Made by a program: the position numbers and the translations under genes
Shown here: piece after piece, positions 8,586-15,850 of the stretch
Numbering within the stretch: position 1 is the stretch's first letter
Layout: each line of letters starts with the position of its first letter
The notes under the pieces: model-generated
Databases searched by the model: none
What the model was told of the DNA's origin: nothing
Seen by the model: the letters and a program-made list of their open reading frames with translations, nothing else
Assembly: GCA_020851635.1 (NCBI GenBank)
Contig: JADZCJ010000048.1
Span: 16,964-80,963, forward strand
Reading direction: 5' to 3'
From: Anaerolineae bacterium
GTDB lineage: Bacteria > Chloroflexota > Anaerolineae > UBA4142 > SHND01
DNA length: 64,000 bases

Positions 8586-9628
8586 TTCGCTCGTAGGGGC
8601 GGGGTTGCCCCGCCCTGTATCTCCCCGCCCTGTATCTCCCCGCCCTGTATCTCCCCGCCCTGTATCTCCCCACTCTCATCCCGGGTCGGTATCTGCTTTG
8701 CCTCGCGCGGCTTCCATGCCACCGCCAGCGCGACGCCCAGGAATTCCCCCGCAATGCTCCATATCCGCGCGAGAAATGCAATCGCCACCGCAACGGGCGG
8801 CGGAAAATATGCCGACAAAAAGTAGGCGAGGGTCGCCTCGCGGAACCCCAATCCGCTTGGCGTAATAAACGACGCATACCCCACAAAATACGCCGCCGCA
8901 TTCATCCCGATAAACGCGGGCAGCACCTCGATCGAAATATCCGTCATCGAGCGCACAAACAACCAGAACGCCAGCCCGTTAAGCGTCCACATGATCACCG
9001 AACAGACCGGCGGCACGAGGTTGTGCCGGAACGTCGTCGTCACCCGCGGCGCAGTGATTTCCGAATTGCGTCGCACCTTGCGCACAAGCCATGTCGTCAC
9101 GTTCAACATCAACCGGAACACGGCGGGCATCGCAAACAACAAAATCATTGCCGCAAACGCCACCGCCACCCACGGGATCGCTTCGGGCGGCAGCGGCAGC
9201 AGCGTCAACCCATACAGCGCGGCGACCGACAACGCAATCCCCGCATACACCGCCTGGCTCAGCACCACGTTCACTTTGGAGACCCCCGCGCCATCCGTCA
9301 GCATCATCATCGCCGCCAGTTGAAACACATTTCCCGGAATAAAGCGCGCGAGATTAGAGATGAACCAGGCATAGATCGCAAAGCGAAACGAAATTGAATT
9401 TCCCAGCGCGCGCAAAATCCGCCGCCATGCCTCGACCGCAAAACTGCGGCTCGGCACCAGCAAAAGCGTTGACAAGACCAGCAGCGGCAGATTGAAATCG
9501 AACGTATACCCGCTTTGACCCACCTGTGCCCAGGTGCTCCACAGTGTGCGTCCCAGAAAGATCAGGATCGCAACCGCGAGCGCCCAACCAACCGCGCGCC
9601 GCCACGTCATATTCTTCAACATTGTCAT
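8582..9628 (-). CDS. Lysylphosphatidylglycerol synthase-type flippase domain protein (UPF0104)
   Basis: This is a 348-residue integral membrane protein with about eight spans. It matches the LPG_synthase_TM/UPF0104 family, including FIPGNVFQLAAMMMLTDGAGV and the late segment YFVGYASFITPSGLGFREA, where the PSGLGFRE box is a family hallmark. Related domains flip lipids or lipid-linked sugars, so a role in moving a glycolipid intermediate is plausible but not shown. The C-terminus ends in a 5-residue repeat (EIQGG four times) encoded by a 15-bp tandem repeat. It is coupled by a 4-bp overlap to the DUF2079 gene and lies 3 bp downstream of the ILEI-domain gene. Confidence 0.9.
   Translation of the reverse strand: MTMLKNMTWRRAVGWALAVAILIFLGRTLWSTWAQVGQSGYTFDFNLPLLVLSTLLLVPSRSFAVEAWRRILRALGNSISFRFAIYAWFISNLARFIPGNVFQLAAMMMLTDGAGVSKVNVVLSQAVYAGIALSVAALYGLTLLPLPPEAIPWVAVAFAAMILLFAMPAVFRLMLNVTTWLVRKVRRNSEITAPRVTTTFRHNLVPPVCSVIMWTLNGLAFWLFVRSMTDISIEVLPAFIGMNAAAYFVGYASFITPSGLGFREATLAYFLSAYFPPPVAVAIAFLARIWSIAGEFLGVALAVAWKPREAKQIPTRDESGEIQGGEIQGGEIQGGEIQGGATPPLRAK
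8595..8667. repeat. GC hairpin plus 15-bp tandem repeat (4 copies)
   Basis: Four perfect copies of CCCCGCCCTGTATCT occupy 8608-8667. They are preceded by a hairpin-forming GGGGCGGGG-TTG-CCCCGCCC at 8597. Read on the coding strand, the array makes EIQGG repeated four times at the tail of the flippase-like protein. It looks like expansion of a REP-type palindrome half. Confidence 0.9.
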
Positions 9629-9631
9629 ACG

Positions 9632-12568
9632 TTATTTCCGAATCATCACAAACGGTCCAAGCGCCAGCGTCACTTGCGGCTGTGTCACGTTTCGTCCAAT
9701 CGAGACGGTCGCGGACGCGTGCGCGTTCAAATCTTCCACCGCTTGCCCGGGATTCAACCCTTTGATCCCGACAAAGGCGTGCCCCGCGCGAAACTGCCCG
9801 CGCAGGTCGCCCGCCACGCCCAGCGCTTGCAGCGCGCCGAACCCTTCGGGCGTCAGATTCTGCGATGCATCATCAATTGCCGCTCCGGCGACGATTTCCC
9901 CTTGCGCCAGCGACTGGACAAACTCTGCCATCCTCGTCGAAGCGTTCGGGTCGGCAAACGTATCGAACGAACCCACCGCGTCCACCGTGCCCGTCTGCGG
10001 ATTCACCGCGACGAGATGATACCCGCGCTTGTTCGGGATTTGGCTCACGCCCGCCACATAAATTTCGCCATACTTGCCCGCATCAAACCCTGCCCCCGTC
10101 GCCGAAATATCCACCGGCGAAGCCACGCCCGTCCCGCCAATCGTTCGGTCATCCATCGCCGCATCCTCGAGCGCCACCGCGTCTGACCTAAACTCTATCG
10201 AGTCCAACCCGGCTTTGACCGCGCCTTTCGGCGCTTGTGCCGTATATTCGCCCCACGTCTCGCTCACGCGCCACTTGGCAAGATATTCTCCGTTCACGCG
10301 CAGCTGCACCTCTTGGTCGGGTCGCGCACCGCGCAAGCGAAACGTCAATTCATAATCCGCGTCGTCCAGCGGCAGCCACAACCGCGAGCTCTCATTCATC
10401 CCCCAGCGATAGCCGAACCCCGCATTGTCCTCTTGCGCGTGCCCCCAACTGTCGTCAAAATTCAAGCGCGCCGCATCCGATGCGGGGTCTACCTCGGTGC
10501 GCGCGGAGGCAGGGTCTGCCATCACGCGATACACCGCGCGCTCTCCATCCGCATACACCTCTTGCAGTGGAAAATTCTCGCGCACAAACGCCATCGTCTC
10601 GGGCGCGACCTGCGGCAAATACACGCTCACATATCGGATATCGAAAAAGCGCAGAAAATTCTGCGCCGCGGCGCGGTCGGCCTCCAACTGCGTCTCGTCC
10701 ACCGCGCGTCCCTCCTCCAGCGCATTCAGCGTACGCAAAACGGGCGCTTGATCAAAATAGCGCAGCTTCAAATCGGGAAAGCGAGAAGTAATCCCACCCA
10801 AACGCCGCTTGTGGTCTGTCGTCTGAAAGAATTGTGCCACGTCGTCCGTCTCGCCCTGCATCACAATGCTCCCGCGCCAGCCTAGCGGCAGTTCCAGGAC
10901 CGTAAAATCGCCCGGCTCGTCCCTGATCGTTTCAAAAATCGCGGGCGGCTCGATTTTGGTAAGCGGAATCGGCGCGACCAACTGTTCGAAAACTACAAGC
11001 CCGACCAGTGCGGCGAGCGCAATTTTTCCGACCGCGCCCCGCGCATTCCACAACGCGAAAATCCCCCACGCAAACAACGGCAGCAGTGTCAGCATCAACA
11101 TCACATTGAACCGCGCAGGGTAGCGGTTGGCGTTCACAAACGGAATCATCCGCAGCAGCGCAAACGGCATCGGCACTTTGGTGTTTTCACCGCCGACATA
11201 CAGCGTCGAGCCAAACATCAACAGCCCGAACGCCAGCGCGCTCAAAAGCCAGAACCACGCCGCGCCTGATTTACGTCTCGCATAAAACCCAATGGCGACC
11301 AGCGCAATCACCGCCCAGCCGATGAACGCATAACTCGTGTTGGCGGTCGTGATGCTCTCCGACCACGCGCCGAGCAGGGGATGTTGTCCCGACGGCAGAA
11401 AAAACGAAATCGGTTCCGCCGAAAAAATCTGAATCCGTCCCACCCCCGCCGTGAGATAATACCCGTAGCGTTGAAAATCCGCCGCCAGCGACAACACCAG
11501 CGGCAGCATCCCCACCAGCGCCGCCACGCTCACCACCACCAACTTACCCACCACTCCCCAAAAAACGCGCGCGCCTGTCCTTTCGAGATCGTCAGCCCGC
11601 GCAGGCTGTTTGGGCAGAGAACTGTCATTTCGAACAGAGTGAGAAATCTCACGCGGGTTCAAGTGACATGTTCTGTGCGGGCGCGTTTTCCGCCCGGAGA
11701 AATCGCCCCCGGTTGATGTCATTTCGACGGACGTTTTCCGCGCCGAGAAATCTCTCTTCCCCCCCTTGAGAGCAACCGCGAGATACACAAGATAAAACCC
11801 CGTCAACAGCGCCAAAAACGGCACAAACGTCAACTCTGTCCACGCCGTCAAAATCAAAAACAGCGCCAACAATCCCGCATCACGCCATCGCCCGCGCGAC
11901 AGCCGCACCAGATACAAGGCATAGAACGGCAGCCACTGGTTGCTGATGAGCATAAAATGCCCCGCCACCACATAATTCAAATGCCACGCCCCAAACCCAA
12001 ACAGCGCGCCCGCCGCCACCGCCGCAATCTCCCATAGTAACGACTCTAGTCCTTCATCGCCCGCCCCTCGTCCTCCGTCCTTCGTCCTTCGTCCTTCGTC
12101 GCCCGTCCTCCGTCCTTCATCGCCCGTCCTCCGTCCTTCGTCCTCCCTCCTTCGTCCTTCGTCCTCCGTCCTTGGTCCGCTCCCGCCCCCCATCACCTCG
12201 CGCACAAACAAATACGCCCCGAACGCCCCCGTCACCAGCGCAAAATACACCATCGCGTTCTGCGCCGGGATCACTCCAAATGCCAACTGCAGAGGAATCG
12301 AGAGCAGCCCGTTCAGAAAAACCGGCGTATACGCCACCAGGTTCAGCCCGAACGGATAAAACAAGTAATCCGTCGTGAACGGCGCACGCCCCAGGTCCAA
12401 CAGCGCATAGCGCGTCCACCAGAGACTCCACGTTTGCGCGGGTCCGTCCGTATCATGCCCCGGAATGTGGGTCGAAAAATTCAGCGCGAGTGGATAGGTG
12501 AGGACCAGCGCGAGGAGCAAATAAAACGCGAGGATGGCGAGGTATTTTCGGATGTCTGCGTGCTTCAT
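9632..12568 (-). CDS. Large GT-C-like membrane protein with C-terminal ILEI/PANDER (FAM3-like) domain
   Basis: 978 residues. The N-terminal 500 or so residues are multi-span and open with FYLLLALVLTYPLALNFSTHI, a form shared with the paralogue at 38345-41230. A soluble outer part follows, including a beta-sandwich (DDADYELTFRLRGARPDQEV). The last 150 residues fit the interleukin-like EMT inducer (ILEI/PANDER) domain: EIYVAGVSQIPNKRGYHLVA, then GTVDAVGSFDTF, then a GEIVAGAAIDDAS stretch and HAFVGIKG. In eukaryotes this fold occurs in FAM3 proteins and in the carbohydrate-binding stem of POMGnT1. A glycan-transfer or glycan-binding role is inferred. Two repeat inserts lie in frame: REP-like fragments (about residues 270-316) and a heptamer array (about 130-172). 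Confidence 0.85.
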   Translation of the reverse strand: MKHADIRKYLAILAFYLLLALVLTYPLALNFSTHIPGHDTDGPAQTWSLWWTRYALLDLGRAPFTTDYLFYPFGLNLVAYTPVFLNGLLSIPLQLAFGVIPAQNAMVYFALVTGAFGAYLFVREVMGGGSGPRTEDEGRRREDEGRRTGDEGRRTGDEGRRTKDGGRGAGDEGLESLLWEIAAVAAGALFGFGAWHLNYVVAGHFMLISNQWLPFYALYLVRLSRGRWRDAGLLALFLILTAWTELTFVPFLALLTGFYLVYLAVALKGGKRDFSARKTSVEMTSTGGDFSGRKTRPHRTCHLNPREISHSVRNDSSLPKQPARADDLERTGARVFWGVVGKLVVVSVAALVGMLPLVLSLAADFQRYGYYLTAGVGRIQIFSAEPISFFLPSGQHPLLGAWSESITTANTSYAFIGWAVIALVAIGFYARRKSGAAWFWLLSALAFGLLMFGSTLYVGGENTKVPMPFALLRMIPFVNANRYPARFNVMLMLTLLPLFAWGIFALWNARGAVGKIALAALVGLVVFEQLVAPIPLTKIEPPAIFETIRDEPGDFTVLELPLGWRGSIVMQGETDDVAQFFQTTDHKRRLGGITSRFPDLKLRYFDQAPVLRTLNALEEGRAVDETQLEADRAAAQNFLRFFDIRYVSVYLPQVAPETMAFVRENFPLQEVYADGERAVYRVMADPASARTEVDPASDAARLNFDDSWGHAQEDNAGFGYRWGMNESSRLWLPLDDADYELTFRLRGARPDQEVQLRVNGEYLAKWRVSETWGEYTAQAPKGAVKAGLDSIEFRSDAVALEDAAMDDRTIGGTGVASPVDISATGAGFDAGKYGEIYVAGVSQIPNKRGYHLVAVNPQTGTVDAVGSFDTFADPNASTRMAEFVQSLAQGEIVAGAAIDDASQNLTPEGFGALQALGVAGDLRGQFRAGHAFVGIKGLNPGQAVEDLNAHASATVSIGRNVTQPQVTLALGPFVMIRK
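11621..11757. repeat. REP-like repeat fragments embedded in frame in a coding sequence
   Basis: Two copies of a TGTCATTTCGA...GAGAAATCTC unit (about 11623-11650 and 11718-11756) surround a third partial copy (TTTTCCGCCCGGAGAAATC near 11685). Units of this form are common intergenic repeats in many bacteria. Here they are translated as SARKTSVEMTSTGG and REISHSVRNDSSL inside the 978-residue membrane protein. Confidence 0.8.
12052..12177. repeat. Intragenic heptamer array, 18 units (126 bp, 42 codons)
   Basis: Eighteen consecutive 7-bp units (CTTCGTC, CTCCGTC, GCCCGTC and variants) total 126 bp, a multiple of three. They encode a 7-residue periodic chain of the RRTGDEG type between membrane spans. 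Immediately beside it is AGTAACGACTCTAGTC (12036-12051), nearly identical to the sequence beside the array at 40735 in the paralogous gene. Confidence 0.95.
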
Positions 12569-12593
12569 TGCGGGTTCAAGCGTGCAAGCGCAG

Positions 12594-12602
12594 ATGATAG
12601 CA
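12594..12602 (-). promoter_or_regulatory. Possible extended -10 element upstream of the 978-residue membrane protein
   Basis: Minus-strand TGCTATCAT lies 25 bases upstream of the ATG at 12568. It resembles an extended -10 without a clear -35 box. Confidence 0.35.
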
Positions 12603-12794
12603 CAAAATCAAAAAACCCCATTTCCGACCGAGAGGGAAATGTCCATCCGCTGCGCGGACGCGGGTGTGACGGTGTATGTCGCCAAATGCCATTGACAGGA
12701 CATATCAGAGGAGGCGAGGGGCGGTAACGTATCGAGAACGCATGCCCGCCGCACAATCCCGAGTTGCAATTTGGTAAATTTCCGAAAAAATGCG

Positions 12795-12823
12795 TTGACT
12801 TTGTGTTTCAACAGCGCGATAAT
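12795..12823 (+). promoter_or_regulatory. Sigma-70-type promoter for the secreted-protein gene
   Basis: TTGACT at 12795-12800 and GATAAT at 12818-12823 are separated by exactly 17 bases, close to the housekeeping consensus. The gene they would serve starts 54 bases downstream, with a GGAGG Shine-Dalgarno at 12867-12871. This is the clearest canonical promoter in the window. Confidence 0.7.
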
Positions 12824-12876
12824 GCCGCAACTAAAATAAAGTTTTTTTGGATTCGTCGGCTCAACTGGAGGCCACA

Positions 12877-13887
12877 ATGCAACGTCAACATGTCTTGGCC
12901 GCACTTGCTGTCCTAGTTCTTGGTATCGTTGGGTTTTCGCAATCTGCTCAGGCGCAGGGCGGTGATCGTATTCGGCTCTGGGTTGAAAATACTTCGGATG
13001 GGTGCGCCAATATCTATATCTATGTTAATGCCCCCTGGGGTTGGCCCTATCTGGCTCTGAATAGCGGGGGTGGTGAGGAAGCGCCGCTGGAGGCGTACGA
13101 AGTCCAACCCAAGATTGTCTGTCCCTTGAAGAATCGCGGTGTGCGGCATGTTGACTATACTATGACCGCCCGCTTCTCCGACAGCTATGTCGAATCCCGA
13201 CGATTCTACTATGATGCCAATGGAAGTTTCCCCACTTCAGGCGCTATCCCTCCGGTCGTTGTGAATCCGCAACCAGGCGGAGTCCCCCCGGTCGTTGTGA
13301 ATCCGCAACCAGGCGCAATCCCCCCAATGCAGGGAGGGTTCTTTTACGCCAATCCGCCGGTGATTGCGCCGGGTCAATGTTCTCTTTTGCGTTGGGATAT
13401 TGACGGGGTGCGACAAATCTACTTTTCCGGCATTGGCGTCACCGGACACGAGGGGCGCTGTGTCTATCCATCCACCACGACGACTTTTTATTTGCGAGTC
13501 ATCCGGTATGATGGGACCGAATTTTATCCGACGGCTACCGTATATGTGGCTACGAACCCCTATCCCTGTCCGCCATACTGCAATGTGCAGCAGACGTGTC
13601 CGCCTTATTGCGGACCAAGCACCGCGCCTGTGCCTGTAAGCGGACCGATTGATGCGATGGGTGAAAAACTGATGAATCTGGATGGCTATTGCAGCGCGGT
13701 TTATGGCGGAGGCGCGCGCGCCAGCTTTACCAGTAAAACGGATGCGTATACCTGGGGCTGCTACAGCGGCAACTCACGGATCGGCGGTATTGACATGAAT
13801 GCGGTCTGCCGTTCCCAGCACCCAACACATCCTCGCGCGGTCATGACCGATCGCGGTAACATCTATAGTTGGGTCTGTCGTCCTTGA
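12877..13887 (+). CDS. Secreted protein with proline-rich linker and cysteine-containing C-terminal domain
   Basis: 336 residues from an ATG with GGAGG five bases upstream; an in-frame ATG ten codons earlier has no such site. Residues 1-25 form a signal peptide (hydrophobic core, then SQSAQAQG). A beta-rich domain with two cysteines follows. Next is a linker in which VVVNPQPG occurs twice, encoded by a near-perfect 36-bp direct repeat. A second beta domain leads into a segment with paired C-P-P-Y-C motifs. The last 65 residues hold four cysteines and an ending of the form Y-x-W-x-C, a small secreted domain. No enzyme motif is seen; extracytoplasmic binding or a structural role is possible. 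It is one of very few plus-strand genes. Confidence 0.8.
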   Translation: MQRQHVLAALAVLVLGIVGFSQSAQAQGGDRIRLWVENTSDGCANIYIYVNAPWGWPYLALNSGGGEEAPLEAYEVQPKIVCPLKNRGVRHVDYTMTARFSDSYVESRRFYYDANGSFPTSGAIPPVVVNPQPGGVPPVVVNPQPGAIPPMQGGFFYANPPVIAPGQCSLLRWDIDGVRQIYFSGIGVTGHEGRCVYPSTTTTFYLRVIRYDGTEFYPTATVYVATNPYPCPPYCNVQQTCPPYCGPSTAPVPVSGPIDAMGEKLMNLDGYCSAVYGGGARASFTSKTDAYTWGCYSGNSRIGGIDMNAVCRSQHPTHPRAVMTDRGNIYSWVCRP

Positions 13888-13938
13888 GATTTCGCCGGCA
13901 CGAACAAGACCCGATCCACAACTGAATACTGTTGAAAG

Positions 13939-13968
13939 AAAACCCCGTCGGATGGTAGACGGGGTTTT
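13939..13968 (+). terminator. Rho-independent terminator after the secreted-protein gene
   Basis: An 11-bp stem (AAAACCCCGTC / GACGGGGTTTT) with an 8-base loop ends in a T-rich run, 52 bases after the stop at 13887. The arms are also A- and T-rich on the outside, so it could act on both strands. Confidence 0.85.
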
Positions 13969-14059
13969 GCTTGGTCTGCTTTAGGGTTCGTACAAGTATA
14001 ACTTGCTTGCCGAAACGGAAACCAGTGTTAATCCCTGGAACGCGAATCGGCGCGAATCG

Positions 14060-14086
14060 TTCGCCAAACTGCGACTTGGCACGAAT
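14060..14086. repeat. REP-like palindromic repeat, copy 1
   Basis: This 27-bp block contains TTCGCCAAACTGCG followed by CTTGGC and CGAAT, forming a CCAA/TTGG stem. A copy with two differences lies at 33067-33093. Both are intergenic and surrounded by further GCGAATC words. Confidence 0.8.
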
Positions 14087-14138
14087 CTCCACAAAATGCT
14101 TGGGACAAAATAAAAGTGGTCTGACCCGATGCGGCATT

Positions 14139-15803
14139 TTATGGGATTGGCGCATACGCGATGTGCGGGGTCTGTCGCGCCAGATACTCGCGAACGTTGT
14201 ATGGCAGTGCGCCCGGGTCGGGCAAGCGCGGATTCTCGACGAGACGCATGGCGCCCGAGAGGTTGCTGCCAAAACGAGCATCGGTGATCTGGAATTCGAT
14301 TTTTCCGCGCGCGCCCGACAACCCTTCGCGAAAGCGACTGTCCATCGTAAAGGTCGAACCGGTCAGCCAGTAGCCGACGGTGTTGCCGGTAAAGTAAATG
14401 ACATTACGCACAAAGACATTTCCCTCGGTTGCCACAGCTTCAACGCCGTTCCATTCCGCCGCCAAGTTGTTTTCGACAAAGAAATTATAGTGACCGCCGC
14501 CTCCGCCGGGCAGCTTGTTATTACAGATCACAAAAACCCCGGTCCCGCCGCTGATCCAATTCCCATGTCCGGGTAGCCCAATCATATTGTTCCGTGATGC
14601 GCTCCCGTCCGCCGCATATGTGATGGCAACCCCTGCCGAATCGCAGCCATTGCACAAGTCTCCCGTGCCGGGCACAAGCCCTTGACGAATATTGTTTACG
14701 ATGACATTGTCAACGACGACATTTTCACTGCCGCCCGCAATAATCAAGCCAAAAATATTTCCGTTCAGCCGACTGTCAGCAACGAGGGTGCCTGTATTAT
14801 CCAAGAGGGTAATCCCCGAGACCCCCGCGCTGTGGCTCGCCCCGTCCGTGCTGCCATCGGCTCCTACAATCGTTACCTTTTCGATATGACCATTTTTGAC
14901 ATTCGAGAAAAGAACTCCCCCGTATTTGGGGTCCGCAAAGATGTGGTTTGTGATATCGGCGTACCATTTCCATTGGTCTTGAGCCAGCGTGCTTGTTTGG
15001 ATGTTTATAAACGCAACGCGGGGCGAATCCACACCTTCTGCGCTGATGCCGTATGTGCCTGCGGGAGGAATGATCGTTGGGGGATTGTTGATGTCGCCGA
15101 TGATCTGGACGTTGGCTCGCAGAATCTGAAACCTCAAGTTCTCGTACCGGGCGCCGGCGATCAATCGAACAGAGCTCCCAAGTCCCACAATTCCGTTATT
15201 CCGTGCCGCCAAAGACCGCGCGGCATCCGGATATAGAACCGCAGCAGGTCCGCGCGCAAATGGGGCGGCGGCTTTAGGCAAATCAGAGCCGGGAGGCGCC
15301 GACGGGTCAACGGCGGGGGTGACAGGGGCCGGGGCAGAGTTTGAATCGTCGGGCGAATTGCGCGCAATGGAAACTGCGGGACCCGACACCAAGAGACGAT
15401 ATGTCACCGGGATTGCCATCAAATTGCGGACGACAACATAGTATGTTCCGCGTCCATTGAAATGACCAGCCCAGGTGAGCGGGCGGTTTGGGATTCCGCC
15501 CGCTCGCGTGATTTGTCCAACCGACTGGAGCCGCGTGCCCCGTAACCAGCTTTCGATCTGTTCCGGCGTATAAATCGTAAAGCGGATGTCTGCAAGCCCG
15601 CTATCCGTCAGTTCAACCAGAATTGCGCTCCCTTTGCGACCATAATCAAAGCGATACCATATATCGGTCCCTGCGGCAAGGGTGCGCAGCGCACCATCGG
15701 GCGCTATTGCGGTAGCCAGGTCGTTCCCGGAGGCAAGAGCAGCTTGGGGCAGTAACAAGAGAATGCCGAGCAGCAACTGGGCGGCAATGACAGCATTTCG
15801 CAC
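14139..15803 (-). CDS. Secreted right-handed beta-helix repeat protein
   Basis: 554 residues from a GTG with an AGGGGGA site upstream. Residues 1-25 form a signal peptide ending ALASG. Residues about 30-145 resemble the pre-peptidase-type beta domain also seen in the next gene (WYRFDYGRKGSAILVEL, then GTYYVVVRN). After a Pro/Ala/Ser linker, residues about 200-500 show the regular pattern of a parallel beta-helix (NosD/pectate-lyase fold): short strands with asparagine turns such as VVDNVIVNNIRQG and NFFVENNLAAEWNGVEA. These folds bind or cleave polysaccharides, but no catalytic set could be assigned. It was probably co-transcribed with the following secreted gene. Confidence 0.75.
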   Translation of the reverse strand: MRNAVIAAQLLLGILLLLPQAALASGNDLATAIAPDGALRTLAAGTDIWYRFDYGRKGSAILVELTDSGLADIRFTIYTPEQIESWLRGTRLQSVGQITRAGGIPNRPLTWAGHFNGRGTYYVVVRNLMAIPVTYRLLVSGPAVSIARNSPDDSNSAPAPVTPAVDPSAPPGSDLPKAAAPFARGPAAVLYPDAARSLAARNNGIVGLGSSVRLIAGARYENLRFQILRANVQIIGDINNPPTIIPPAGTYGISAEGVDSPRVAFINIQTSTLAQDQWKWYADITNHIFADPKYGGVLFSNVKNGHIEKVTIVGADGSTDGASHSAGVSGITLLDNTGTLVADSRLNGNIFGLIIAGGSENVVVDNVIVNNIRQGLVPGTGDLCNGCDSAGVAITYAADGSASRNNMIGLPGHGNWISGGTGVFVICNNKLPGGGGGHYNFFVENNLAAEWNGVEAVATEGNVFVRNVIYFTGNTVGYWLTGSTFTMDSRFREGLSGARGKIEFQITDARFGSNLSGAMRLVENPRLPDPGALPYNVREYLARQTPHIAYAPIP

Positions 15804-15850
15804 GAGAGCATCCCCCTATTGTGATGTACGAGTGGCGCGCCGGCAGCGAT

